Shown piece by piece: positions 9,002 to 16,968 of a DNA stretch of 64,000 bases; within the stretch, counting starts at the first letter, position 1; each line of letters opens with the position of its first letter. The notes beneath the pieces are model-generated. The model searched no databases. It saw nothing but the letters and a program-made list of their open reading frames with translations, and was not told the DNA's origin. The stretch is from Pseudaminobacter sp047739745 (lineage in GTDB: Bacteria; Pseudomonadota; Alphaproteobacteria; Rhizobiales; Rhizobiaceae). The position numbers and the translations under genes are program-made. The stretch spans positions 62,001 through 126,000 of the forward strand of contig NZ_JBLLVA010000009.1 of the NCBI RefSeq assembly GCF_047739745.1, given 5' to 3'.

Positions 9002-9637
9002 TCATATCAATGCCCCGCGCAGGCGCTGCCAGTTGGGAACAAACTTCGGCACCTTGTCTCGATACCGCAGGTACCGATCTTCAAACCCTCGGATCAGAGC
9101 GACCTCCTCGCGTTTAGCCAGACGCACGTATAGCCACACAATGACCGGCGCGAGCGCCAAGGTGGGGATCGTCGGCCAGTGCACCAGCTGGCCGAACACG
9201 ATCAGGAAAATGCCGAGATATTGAGGATGTCGAACAAGGCCGTAGACGCCGTCCGTCACGAGCTTCTCACGGGAAAAGTAAACCTTGATCCAGCCCTTGA
9301 TGATGAGGAGCAGCCCGGTAACGACGAAGATAAAGCCCAGAACCATCTCGACCGCCGCGCCGAGACGGCCATAACCTAACAGGGTGGCCCACAGATGTCC
9401 GCTGGGGTGAACAAGTGGGATTTCGAGCGGCAAGACGCTGGTAAGCAAATAGATCGTTAGCGGAAATCCGTACATCTCCGCGTAAAGAGCGATGATGAAG
9501 GCCTGCACGAGTCCCGCGCCGGCCCAGTCGCGCCAGCTTGAAGGCGCGAGGAAATGATAGACAGCCCATACCCCCAGAGCGCTCAGGAGCACCGCATAGG
9601 GCCAGAGGGTGGTCCAGTTGCCGTAGCCGGCATCCAT
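9002..9637 (-). CDS. isoprenylcysteine carboxyl methyltransferase-family membrane protein
   Basis: About 211 residues with five or so membrane helices. The C-terminal half has the ICMT/PEMT signature: GVYGLVRHPQYLG, then a late RLAKREEVALIRGFEDRYLRYRDK segment, which in this family binds S-adenosylmethionine. I chose the ATG at 9637, preceded by AAGGA 8 bases upstream, over a longer frame to 9682. Substrate unknown; members are common in metal-resistance islands. The gene lies 61 bases after the Cys-rich exported protein. Confidence 0.8.
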   Translation of the reverse strand: MDAGYGNWTTLWPYAVLLSALGVWAVYHFLAPSSWRDWAGAGLVQAFIIALYAEMYGFPLTIYLLTSVLPLEIPLVHPSGHLWATLLGYGRLGAAVEMVLGFIFVVTGLLLIIKGWIKVYFSREKLVTDGVYGLVRHPQYLGIFLIVFGQLVHWPTIPTLALAPVIVWLYVRLAKREEVALIRGFEDRYLRYRDKVPKFVPNWQRLRGALI

Positions 9638-9698
9638 TGCTCGCTTCCTTGCTCTCAGCCTCCAGTTTTGCCTCTGCTGCAATCAGGAGAAGCATAGT

Positions 9699-10283
9699 TC
9701 AGGTATGGCTGTGGTCTTCGCCGCCGCCGCAGCCGTCCGAAAGGTCCCAGAGTTCCGCTATCTGCTCGCCGGTGAAGCCCTCTTCGCGGATCAGCTTTTT
9801 CGCCAGCCCGCCATAAACCTGCCAACGCCAGCACTGGCAGCAGCAGGGGCCCCGCTCGTCGGAATTCGCCATCGCATAATCATACGCAGCCTGCTCCGCC
9901 TCGTTCAGTTCCACCGCATAATAGGGCATCAGTTTCTGCGCGAGCCCCGCGGGAATGTCGTACGGATCGCTCGGGATCGCGGAGATGTCCTTGTATTTTC
10001 TCAGCCCGTTCACCTGCTCGACATAGCGGTGAGCGTCCATCGGGCTGCAGCACGAGCCCTGGATCAGCGCGGTCGCGGGCATATGCGCGATCGAGTCCAT
10101 GAATTCGCGGGAACAATTGCTGTTGCCGTTTTCGCTCAGATATTCGAAACGACTCATGGGCGCTTCGTCGCCGGCTTCTTCACCAACCGCGCGGTCCTGA
10201 AAGAGCAGGCCGCCTCCGAGCGCAAGGGCAATAGCGACAGCTACTCCCAGCAGCTTGATCTTCAATTGGGATCCTCGATACAT
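9699..10283 (-). CDS. exported cysteine-rich protein of unknown function
   Basis: 194 residues with an N-terminal membrane anchor or leader (residues 7-28). Cysteines are clustered: GSCCSP near residue 77, PCCCQCW near 147 and a DGCGGGEDHSHT tail. The thiol groups and final His residues suggest metal binding in the periplasm. I recall homologues in copper and mercury islands but know no tested function. It sits 12 bases downstream of ccdA-like and is in the same operon. Confidence 0.65.
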   Translation of the reverse strand: MYRGSQLKIKLLGVAVAIALALGGGLLFQDRAVGEEAGDEAPMSRFEYLSENGNSNCSREFMDSIAHMPATALIQGSCCSPMDAHRYVEQVNGLRKYKDISAIPSDPYDIPAGLAQKLMPYYAVELNEAEQAAYDYAMANSDERGPCCCQCWRWQVYGGLAKKLIREEGFTGEQIAELWDLSDGCGGGEDHSHT

Positions 10284-10295
10284 CTGGAGTCCTCC

Positions 10296-11039
10296 TCAGC
10301 CGATCTTCGTGAGAATGGGGAACTGCTCGAGCAGCCAGAACGAGAAGGTGGACATGGTGCCGTTGATCATCGCGACCCCCATCACGACCATGATCGCGCC
10401 GGCGCCGATCTGGAGAATGCGTCCGGTCCGCCGCATTCCCTTGAGCCGCTTCGCCAGCCCCTCGGTGAAGAGGGCGGACAGGAGGAAGGGCACGCCGAGC
10501 CCGAGCGAATAGATACTGAGCAGCGCGATGCCGTTGGAGGCGGACGAGGAAAAGGCGCTGACGGTCAGGATCGCGCCAAGAACCGGTCCGATGCAGGGCG
10601 TCCAGCCGAAGCCGAACGCGAGGCCCAGAACATAGGCCCCCACCGGACGGCCTCCGGCCAGATTACCGTGGAAGCGGAATTCGCGCTGAAGCCAGGGCAA
10701 CCGCACAAGCCCGGTCATGAACACGCCGAACACGATGATAATGGCCCCGCCAACGATATTCGTTTCATAGCGATACGCGAGCAGAAGGCGGCTCAAGGCC
10801 GTCGCGCTGGCGCCAAGCGCTATGAAAACAGTGGAGAAGCCGAGAACGAACCAGGTGCTGAGCAGAACGGCCGAAAGCCGACTGCCCACCGGTCGTGACG
10901 GTCCACCGGCAACCGCGGCATTTCCTGCCACGTAGGAAATGTAGCCGGGAACGAGCGGCAGAACGCACGGCGAGAGAAACGAGATCGCCCCCGCCGCGAG
11001 CGCCGTCATGATGCCGATATTAGAGATCTCGAACACCAC
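10296..11039 (-). CDS. ccdA: CcdA/DsbD-type cytochrome c biogenesis transmembrane protein
   Basis: 247 residues, six membrane helices, with the two conserved cysteine helices FLSPCVLPLVPGYISY and GWTPCIGPVLGA. CcdA moves reducing equivalents from cytoplasmic thioredoxin to periplasmic thiol proteins. Translation starts at a GTG immediately after the TAA of the upstream dsbA-like gene, so the two are tightly coupled. It probably feeds electrons to the TlpA- and CcmG-like proteins or to DsbA-like protein encoded in the same run. Confidence 0.9.
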   Translation of the reverse strand: MVFEISNIGIMTALAAGAISFLSPCVLPLVPGYISYVAGNAAVAGGPSRPVGSRLSAVLLSTWFVLGFSTVFIALGASATALSRLLLAYRYETNIVGGAIIIVFGVFMTGLVRLPWLQREFRFHGNLAGGRPVGAYVLGLAFGFGWTPCIGPVLGAILTVSAFSSSASNGIALLSIYSLGLGVPFLLSALFTEGLAKRLKGMRRTGRILQIGAGAIMVVMGVAMINGTMSTFSFWLLEQFPILTKIG

Positions 11040-11816
11040 TTACCCCTCGGGTTGGTCTCTTGCCTCAGCAATGGAGCGTTGCAGCGTGGTTAAGTCGACG
11101 AGGCCGCGAATGATTTCATGGCCGACAACGAAAGTCGGCGTGCCCGTGATACGAAGCTCGTTGGCGAGAGCGCGGTTGTTCTCAATGGCCGCCATGATGG
11201 CCGGATCCTCCATGTCCTGTTCGAGCCGTTCAACATCCAGACCGACATCTGCGGCGATTGTCATGGTGGAGGTCTCGTCGACCGATCCGGAATAGGCCAT
11301 CATGGCATCATGAAAAGCCTGGTACTTGTCTTGCTTCCGCGCGGCGAGCGCCGCTCGAGCTGCAAATTCAGAACCGGGGCCCAGTATCGGCCATTCTTTG
11401 TAGACGAATTTCAGGCCTGAATCGGCCGCCAGCGCCTGTTCGATCGTGGGCGCAGCTTTGCGGCAGTATGGACAATTGTAATCGAAGAATTCCACAAGCG
11501 TAACGTCGCCGTCCGGGTTGCCGGCGACGGGAGAGGCCGGATCATTAAATATCTCCTGGCCGCGTTCGGCAAGGAGCGTTTCCATCTCGTTTGCCTCCGT
11601 CGCCTGACGGCGTTCCTCCAGTTGCTGTAGCGCTTCGACCACAACCTCCGGGTTCGCGAGCAGATACTCGCGCGTCTGCGCTTCGAAGTCAGTCGAGACT
11701 CCCGAACTTTCCGCGTCGAGAAAGCCGGTCGCGAAGAGCAGGGCCAAGCCGGACAGAACTGCGGCCAAGGTGGAAAGGATAATCGAGGCGGCGAGGCCCG
11801 TATTAGCTTTTGACAT
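11040..11816 (-). CDS. DsbA-family thiol oxidoreductase
   Basis: About 258 residues: a membrane anchor (residues 7-31), a helical N-terminal extension rich in Glu/Gln, and a DsbA thioredoxin fold with CPYC at 115-118 (EFFDYNCPYCRKAAP) and a cis-Pro segment GTPTFVVG. The N-terminal extension resembles ScsC/Com1-type proteins, some of which form oligomers. ScsC proteins help with copper tolerance in enterobacteria. The ATG at 11816 has GGAGGAG upstream. It overlaps the preceding gene by 14 bases. Confidence 0.88.
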   Translation of the reverse strand: MSKANTGLAASIILSTLAAVLSGLALLFATGFLDAESSGVSTDFEAQTREYLLANPEVVVEALQQLEERRQATEANEMETLLAERGQEIFNDPASPVAGNPDGDVTLVEFFDYNCPYCRKAAPTIEQALAADSGLKFVYKEWPILGPGSEFAARAALAARKQDKYQAFHDAMMAYSGSVDETSTMTIAADVGLDVERLEQDMEDPAIMAAIENNRALANELRITGTPTFVVGHEIIRGLVDLTTLQRSIAEARDQPEG

Positions 11817-12348
11817 GACTGCTCCTCCGGAGGGGAACGATCTTTGCTTGTGCAATCGTTGCCGGATGTTCGGACCTCAACTGGCGAGCCCACCAAAAGG
11901 CAATGAGCGGCACGACGACCCATTGCGCGACGGGCGAGAGGCCTGTGTCGATCACAGGAATGATGGGCATGAAATCGGAATAGGCCCAGCTCTCCCGCAC
12001 AACGATGTTCAGCCATTCGCTGAAGATCGTATAGGAAATCCCAAAGATGATCGTGAGCGCTGCAACCGGTACGTAACGGCGGCTGGGCCAGTTCCGGGTG
12101 CCGAGCAGCATGAGAGACAGCACCAGCGATGAGAGGGCGATCAGCACATCGCCTCCGGTGCAATGGACGACGGCAAAGACCAGTTCGCCGGTCGTTCCCT
12201 CGCGCCAGATAGTGTAGAGCGGAAGGTGAAGAGTCTCCCAGATGAGCATCCCGCTGACAACGACAAGCAGGTAACGCCGCAGGGTGGAAAGCCACGGCGT
12301 GATATGCGGCTCCGTCGGATGCTCAATGAGGGAACCGTCACTGGACAT
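11803..12348 (-). CDS. membrane protein with WxYSxxMP motif, paralogue of 23489-23974
   Basis: 181 residues, four predicted helices. The second half contains WAYSDFMPIIPVIDTGLSP followed by an AQWVVVPLI helix. The plus-strand protein at 23489-23974 has WSYSELMPRVPPLGTGLSP and a QWIFVPLL helix in the same place, so the two are paralogues. No named function is known to me. The ATG at 12348 lies inside the 3' end of ctaG and was chosen because it starts the conserved part; an extended frame up to 12465 is mostly ctaG in another frame. Placement between ctaG and dsbA suggests a role in metal or redox handling. Confidence 0.7.
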   Translation of the reverse strand: MSSDGSLIEHPTEPHITPWLSTLRRYLLVVVSGMLIWETLHLPLYTIWREGTTGELVFAVVHCTGGDVLIALSSLVLSLMLLGTRNWPSRRYVPVAALTIIFGISYTIFSEWLNIVVRESWAYSDFMPIIPVIDTGLSPVAQWVVVPLIAFWWARQLRSEHPATIAQAKIVPLRRSSHVKS

Positions 12349-12994
12349 TGATGTCGCTCTTGGCTTCCGCGGCCTTGGTTTCCTGCGAGGCCATATACTG
12401 CTTGAGCGCCTCTGGCCCCCTGTCGAAGAAGGTGTAGGAGAGCGTGATGGACTTGATGCCTGCAATGTCCGGATCCTCCAGGATCGCCGGATCGACGAAA
12501 AAGGTGACCGGGAACTCCTTTTCTTCGCCCGGCTTCAGCAGCTGTTCGGTGAAGCAGAAGCACTGGATCTTATTGAAGTACTGACCGGCCTGAAGCGGCA
12601 CAACGTTGTAGGTCGCCGTGCCAAGGACCGGCCGGTTCGCCGGATTCCGACCCTTGTAAGCCACGAGACCCGTCTCGCCCAGTGCGAGTTCGACAGGTTT
12701 CGGGGCATCAAAGACCCATGGCATGCCGCCAGCGACGTTAGCATCGAACCGAACGGTGATCCGTTCTTCGGACAACGCTGCCGCCGCTTCGGCGACTTGG
12801 GTCGTGCCACCGTAACCCGTTACAGCGCAGAACAAGCGATAAAGCGGCACTGCGGCGAAGCTAAGCCCCACCATACCGAGGACGAGGAGAGCGAGAGTCG
12901 CTGCGGTCCACCGCTTTCTATGTTCCGCCGCGCCGGGTGCGGCGCGGCGGAGCAGTTGAGTGAACCGCTTTCGTTGGCTGACCTGTTCCAACAC
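12338..12994 (-). CDS. ctaG: CtaG/Cox11 copper chaperone for cytochrome oxidase assembly
   Basis: 218 residues: one N-terminal membrane helix followed by the Cox11 beta domain. The copper motif CFCF is at 145-148 and the additional conserved Cys at 56 (YRLFCAVTGYGGTT). Cox11 delivers Cu(I) to the CuB site of aa3-type cytochrome oxidases. No oxidase subunit genes are nearby, so this copy may serve chromosomally encoded oxidase or copper detoxification. It lies 28 bases downstream of the DUF411 gene. Confidence 0.93.
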   Translation of the reverse strand: MLEQVSQRKRFTQLLRRAAPGAAEHRKRWTAATLALLVLGMVGLSFAAVPLYRLFCAVTGYGGTTQVAEAAAALSEERITVRFDANVAGGMPWVFDAPKPVELALGETGLVAYKGRNPANRPVLGTATYNVVPLQAGQYFNKIQCFCFTEQLLKPGEEKEFPVTFFVDPAILEDPDIAGIKSITLSYTFFDRGPEALKQYMASQETKAAEAKSDINVQ

Positions 12995-13022
12995 CAGCTC
13001 CTGTTGCGTTCGATGGAGTCGG

Positions 13023-13460
13023 CTATTCGGTGGCGTAGACCACCGGCGGCTTTGCGTCCGAAATCTCGTAAATCTTGAACGGCTCTGGCTTCGGCCCAGG
13101 CATACCCGGCGCGCCAGAGGGCATTCCCGGCAAAGCGATGCCCCTGATGTCCGGCCGCTCCGTCAGAAGACGGTTGAGCGTGTCGAGCGGCACCAGGCCT
13201 TCAACCACATAGTTACCGACGCGCATCGTATGGCAACCCCCCAGTTCCTCCGGAACGCCCGCCATTTTCTTGATGACCGACAGGTCTTCTGTGTTCTCCA
13301 TTTTCACGTCGAAACCGTTCTCTTCCAAGTGCTCAGCATAAGCGTCGCAGCAACCGCATTGTGGGTTCTTGTAGAGAGTCGCCTCGATCGGTGGCGCGGC
13401 ATGTGCCGCTGAGGCGGCCAATCCGGACACGGCGGCCAATAGGGTGATGAAATAGCGCAT
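13023..13460 (-). CDS. DUF411 (CopG-type) periplasmic copper-binding protein
   Basis: 145 residues: signal peptide ending in AHA, then the DUF411 domain with PQCGCCDAY (Cys 35, 37, 38) and the conserved GGCHT (Cys 76). CopG proteins of this family bind copper through these cysteines and are thought to change copper redox state. I used the ATG at 13460 with GGAAGG upstream; the longer frame to 13613 overlaps the cytochrome gene. It is directly between cytochrome c and ctaG. Confidence 0.92.
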   Translation of the reverse strand: MRYFITLLAAVSGLAASAAHAAPPIEATLYKNPQCGCCDAYAEHLEENGFDVKMENTEDLSVIKKMAGVPEELGGCHTMRVGNYVVEGLVPLDTLNRLLTERPDIRGIALPGMPSGAPGMPGPKPEPFKIYEISDAKPPVVYATE

Positions 13461-13485
13461 GATGCTTCCTTCCGTCTTGCTCATG

Positions 13486-13950
13486 TCAGGGGTTATGTTT
13501 CGTCGCAGCAGGAAAGGGTTCTTTGAGGCTTTCCTGCAACTGGTATCGCCGCTGTTCTTCGGTCCACAGCGATTTGAGATAGGTGACCACTGCCTCGATC
13601 TCCTCCGGCGCAAGAACTTCGCCGAATGGAGGCATCGTGAGGAGATCCGTCTCGTTGAACGGATCGCGCCACCCCTTGGCGATCATCTCGTACAAGTCGG
13701 CGTCCGAATGCCGCCAGGTATGCCCCTCCTGGTTGTGGGGCGGCGGGGGGAGGTCACCTTGCTCATTGGGCTCTCGCCAATCGGATGCTCCTTCGGACTT
13801 CGCGCCGTGGCAGGACGAGCAGTTCTGGCGGTAGATGGCCTGCCCCTCTTTGACCCGTTTCGGGTCAAGCACCGGCGGGCCGACCTGCGCCGCCAATACC
13901 GTCGTCGAAGCGGCGAGACTCATGCAGACCGCGAGCAAAAGCCTAGCCAT
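13486..13950 (-). CDS. class I cytochrome c, exported
   Basis: 154 residues: signal peptide, haem-binding CSSCH (44-48), and a plausible distal Met in LLTMPPFGE. Single-haem periplasmic electron carrier. The start overlaps the 3' end of the upstream beta-propeller gene by 8 bases. It could accept or donate electrons for copper oxidation or feed a terminal oxidase; this is inferred only from the company of SCO, Cox11 and DUF411. Confidence 0.9.
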   Translation of the reverse strand: MARLLLAVCMSLAASTTVLAAQVGPPVLDPKRVKEGQAIYRQNCSSCHGAKSEGASDWREPNEQGDLPPPPHNQEGHTWRHSDADLYEMIAKGWRDPFNETDLLTMPPFGEVLAPEEIEAVVTYLKSLWTEEQRRYQLQESLKEPFPAATKHNP

Positions 13951-14827
13951 TCACCAGCTCCCAGCTTCCGCCTCGATCGGTGCTCTTGAACAGCGCTCCG
14001 TTAGCGGTCGCGGCAAAAAGGGCGCCTGACGGCGACATCGTAAGCGCCATCGGAGAATCTTCAGGCGACGGCGCCTCCTTCCACTCCTGCCCGCCGTTTT
14101 CGCTTCGGAACAGCCCCTCCTCGGTTGAGGCGTAGAGTTCCTTCGGCTGCCCCGGGTCAAAAACAAGACTGTAGACCGGGCTGTTGAGATCGCCTGCGCC
14201 ACGCCAGAGGCAGAAGCAGTCCATCGAGACCTTGGCGCCCTGCGCCGTGGCGGCGTAAAGCCACCCCGTCTCCATGCTGCCTTCCATATTGGTATGGATA
14301 AGCTGGCGGATGGCTTCCGGGCCGCTATCCATGAGCTGCCAGCTCGCGCCTTCGTCCTGCGTTCGGTAGATCCCCTTCGCAGGTATGTAGAGGTAGAGCG
14401 TCTCTGGCAGCGTTGAATGTGCGGCAAGTGAGATGACGTCGGTATTTGGCAGCCCCTCGTTCAGGCTCGTCCAGCTTTGGCCGCCGTCCTGGGTGCGGAT
14501 CACCCCGATCCCCGGTCCAGAAATATATATGGTCTCGCCGTCCCCAGCCGGAGTGGCTACGCCAGTAATCGTCCCCTGCGCTGACGGCGGCAATGGAATG
14601 CTCTCCCAGCTTTCCCCGTCATCGCGGCTTCGGTGAAGAGCCCCCTCAACCACCTTCAGGAGCGCCTCGGTTGCGGCATCATAGGTCAGCACGACGCCGG
14701 CATCGCGCGACTGCTCCGATGAGTGCGCATTGTGAACTACGGCGAGCATGGGAAGCATCGTCAAAACGGCCAGCCGAGCCAGCCAAGCCGTCCAACTTTC
14801 CTTCGTTCTTTTCAGAGTGGTTTTCAT
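13943..14827 (-). CDS. exported beta-propeller with Asp-box repeats and DCFC motif (copy 2)
   Basis: 294 residues. A leader helix (17-34) is followed by repeated Asp-box blades: RSRDDGESW, RTQDGGQSW, RTQDEGASW, RSENGGQEW and KSTDRGGSW. This is a BNR/YCF48-like propeller. Between the third and fourth listed repeats is MDCFCLW (Cys 204 and 206). The protein at 16955-17905 has the same blade layout and PDCFCGW at the matching place. YCF48-like propellers often assist assembly of metal-containing membrane complexes. A copper-binding or copper-transfer role for the DCFC turn is my inference. It lies between SCO and cytochrome c. Confidence 0.8.
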   Translation of the reverse strand: MKTTLKRTKESWTAWLARLAVLTMLPMLAVVHNAHSSEQSRDAGVVLTYDAATEALLKVVEGALHRSRDDGESWESIPLPPSAQGTITGVATPAGDGETIYISGPGIGVIRTQDGGQSWTSLNEGLPNTDVISLAAHSTLPETLYLYIPAKGIYRTQDEGASWQLMDSGPEAIRQLIHTNMEGSMETGWLYAATAQGAKVSMDCFCLWRGAGDLNSPVYSLVFDPGQPKELYASTEEGLFRSENGGQEWKEAPSPEDSPMALTMSPSGALFAATANGALFKSTDRGGSWELVNG

Positions 14828-14849
14828 GCTTTTCTTCCGTTTCCAGTGC

Positions 14850-15545
14850 CTAGAGCATCGAGCGCATCCGCGACCACAAGGAGGGCGCCTCGGGCTCCTT
14901 GTGCGGGACGTTTGCGTTGGTCAGGCCGTTAATGAAGAGGACAAGGTTCGTCGGTTCGAAACCGAGGCCGTGAAAGTTCGCGACCCACTGCCCCTTCTGA
15001 TCGATGATGTGGGTGACGACGCTGTGGATTTGGAGGCCGTCGTCCGTCACCGTAAAGCCGTGGCCGAACTCCTCCGCGAGCTTGCGGGTGGTGTCCTCGG
15101 GCCGATCTGGACCGCTCGTCAGGAACATCCAGTTCGTCGTCGGGTCGAGGCCGTGTATAGGGCCATAGGGTTTCAAAACCTCTGGCGTGTCCCGCTCCGG
15201 GTCAGTGGTGATGGTGATGAACTGCACCCGGTCCTTCATCGGGGTGTCGTTGACCAGCCGTTGAATGTCGCCAATCCGTTCGGCGTGAAGCGGGCACACG
15301 TCGGGGCACCCCGCATAAAGAAAGTGCAGCACCACGACTTTCTCTGTGAGGTCCTGGAGGCGGACGGGATTGCCGTCCGCCTCCTGAAGCGCGAAATCCG
15401 GTGCGGGTTCGTCCTTCGTCTGAAAGTATTTTTCTTTTTCGAAGAGATCCTCCTGAACGTCTTCAAGCGAGTGGGCGGACGCAACTATGGGCGCTAAAAG
15501 CGCCGCGGCGGTTCCGGTCGCTAGCATTCGTCTTCTGCTAATCAT
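14850..15545 (-). CDS. SCO1/SenC-type copper chaperone
   Basis: 231 residues: N-terminal leader with SRRRML, then a thioredoxin-like SCO domain with the copper-ligand motif CPDVC (80-84) and a His-containing segment LQIHSVVTHI (candidate third ligand His 174). SCO proteins assemble the CuA site of cytochrome oxidase or act as copper-dependent thiol reductases. It sits 22 bases upstream of beta-propeller copy 2, and 65 bases downstream of the Met-rich protein gene. Confidence 0.92.
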   Translation of the reverse strand: MISRRRMLATGTAAALLAPIVASAHSLEDVQEDLFEKEKYFQTKDEPAPDFALQEADGNPVRLQDLTEKVVVLHFLYAGCPDVCPLHAERIGDIQRLVNDTPMKDRVQFITITTDPERDTPEVLKPYGPIHGLDPTTNWMFLTSGPDRPEDTTRKLAEEFGHGFTVTDDGLQIHSVVTHIIDQKGQWVANFHGLGFEPTNLVLFINGLTNANVPHKEPEAPSLWSRMRSML

Positions 15546-15610
15546 GATGTCCTCTTGTCGCTGGACGGACGCGGGCCGGCCTCTTGCCCGGCCCGCGCTT
15601 GATCCATGGC

Positions 15611-15880
15611 TCAGCCGTTGTTCGGCTGCGCACCTTCGCCGGCAGGCGTTTCCTTGTCCGACTGCATGGCCTTCATCATCTCATTGCAGGTCTGCATCAT
15701 CTCGTTCATCTGGGTCATCATGCCCATCATGTCGCCGCCCTGCATCATGCCTTGCATCTCGTCAGAGTTCATGGAGGGAGACGTAGGCTGCTCGGTCTGG
15801 GTCTGCGCGAATGCCACGGGAGCAGCCAGAATACCGGCAGCCACTAACGACATCGCGATCTTTCGGATCATCTTGTTCAT
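15611..15880 (-). CDS. small exported Met-rich protein
   Basis: 89 residues: signal peptide ending in AFA, then a mature part full of Met (MQGMMQGGDMMGMMTQMNEMM) with one Cys in MQTCNEMMKAM. Clustered MxxM/MMxM patterns are typical of periplasmic Cu(I)/Ag(I) binders. ATG at 15880 has AGGAG 8 bases upstream; a GTG sits one codon earlier. Its A is shared with the TGA of the upstream gene (TGATG), so translation is coupled. Confidence 0.75.
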   Translation of the reverse strand: MNKMIRKIAMSLVAAGILAAPVAFAQTQTEQPTSPSMNSDEMQGMMQGGDMMGMMTQMNEMMQTCNEMMKAMQSDKETPAGEGAQPNNG

Positions 15881-16335
15881 CACATATTCTCCTTTGCTTG
15901 GTTGCGGACTCCACCGGATGATCCGGCTTCCGCGTCTTCAGCCATGCTCTGGTCTTGGACAGAGCTCGGGCTGAATGGGGTCGGTGCCGCGAGCGCGGGA
16001 ACACTTGCGCTCTCGCGCGTCAGCACGTTTGAGGTTGTAGCTCCAGTTGTGTCATCGCTCCGCTCCGACTTCGAACAGGATCCTGCCCCGCCGGAGCCCG
16101 AGGACGAACAGGCCTTCATGGCGCAAAGGCCGAGGCCGCACATGATGGCGCAGGGCGCGAGCGCGATCAGAAGTGGCGCCAAGCCAGCGACCACCAGCCA
16201 CGGCCATCCAAACCAAAGGGCGGGGATGCCGAGTGCGATTGCCGCGATTATTACGCCTCGCCTGCCGCGAAGCTGGTAGCGCACGTATCGCCCAATATCC
16301 TGACTCAGTGAGGTCTCAGAAACAGAAGTGCTCAT
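15880..16335 (-). CDS. membrane protein with Cys-rich helix
   Basis: 151 residues. Two hydrophobic helices form a hairpin; the second has CAIMCGLGLCAMKAC, four cysteines spaced along and just after a membrane helix. The C-terminal half is low-complexity Ser/Thr/Ala. I recall similar short proteins next to SCO or copper genes but no function. It could be a membrane metal site. It is coupled to the Met-rich gene. Confidence 0.6.
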   Translation of the reverse strand: MSTSVSETSLSQDIGRYVRYQLRGRRGVIIAAIALGIPALWFGWPWLVVAGLAPLLIALAPCAIMCGLGLCAMKACSSSGSGGAGSCSKSERSDDTTGATTSNVLTRESASVPALAAPTPFSPSSVQDQSMAEDAEAGSSGGVRNQAKENM

Positions 16336-16386
16336 CGAGGGGTCCTTTCATGTTTTCAAGTTGTCGGCTGTGTTGAAAAGCAACTG

Positions 16387-16968
16387 CTACCCGGAAGCGT
16401 TACCCGTCACTGTTGCGTGAACTCCGAGTTCGACCTTCGGATTTTGCGGATCGTTGGTGGCGAATTTGACATTCCGAGTTACGGAACCCTCCACCGGCAT
16501 CAAGGACGGCTGGTAGATGACCGCGACCACTGCCGTCTCCCCTGGTTGAAGAATACCCTTCCAGCTGTTCGCGTCCGGGGAATTGTGCATCGCCATGTTG
16601 AACCTGGGACTCTTCCCGTCGGGGAGCGTAATCTCTGCAAACGTGCACATGCAGGAGGTGCCGACCTGGCTGATCTCCACCGGTTCGGTGCCGGTATTGG
16701 TCAGTTTGAAGTCGGCACTGCGCACGTCTTCGACCGAGATGGCGCCGAGCTCGGCTTCCTCCCTGTCGATTTTGAGAGTAGCTCCGGCGACAGGCTGGAC
16801 CGGCTGAATGCCATTGGACGCGGCCGATGCCGTGTCAGCACGCGGCGCAAGCACGTTGAAAGAAGCTATTCCGAGTCCAGCGAGCATCACGGCGACGACG
16901 GCAATCGCGCCGATCGAAAATCTGCCCGCCTTGCGCCTACTGAAATTGGTCTTACTAGCCTTGGACAT
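16387..16968 (-). CDS. DUF1573 membrane-anchored protein
   Basis: 193 residues: one N-terminal helix (about 19-42) and an immunoglobulin-like DUF1573 domain with TSCMCTF (Cys 106, 108), a CxC that could bind copper, plus a Met-containing RFNMAMHNSPD segment. The ATG at 16968 is within the end of the propeller gene, preceded by GGAGGA, so the 14-base overlap indicates translational coupling. The domain itself has no established biochemical role. Confidence 0.78.
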   Translation of the reverse strand: MSKASKTNFSRRKAGRFSIGAIAVVAVMLAGLGIASFNVLAPRADTASAASNGIQPVQPVAGATLKIDREEAELGAISVEDVRSADFKLTNTGTEPVEISQVGTSCMCTFAEITLPDGKSPRFNMAMHNSPDANSWKGILQPGETAVVAVIYQPSLMPVEGSVTRNVKFATNDPQNPKVELGVHATVTGNASG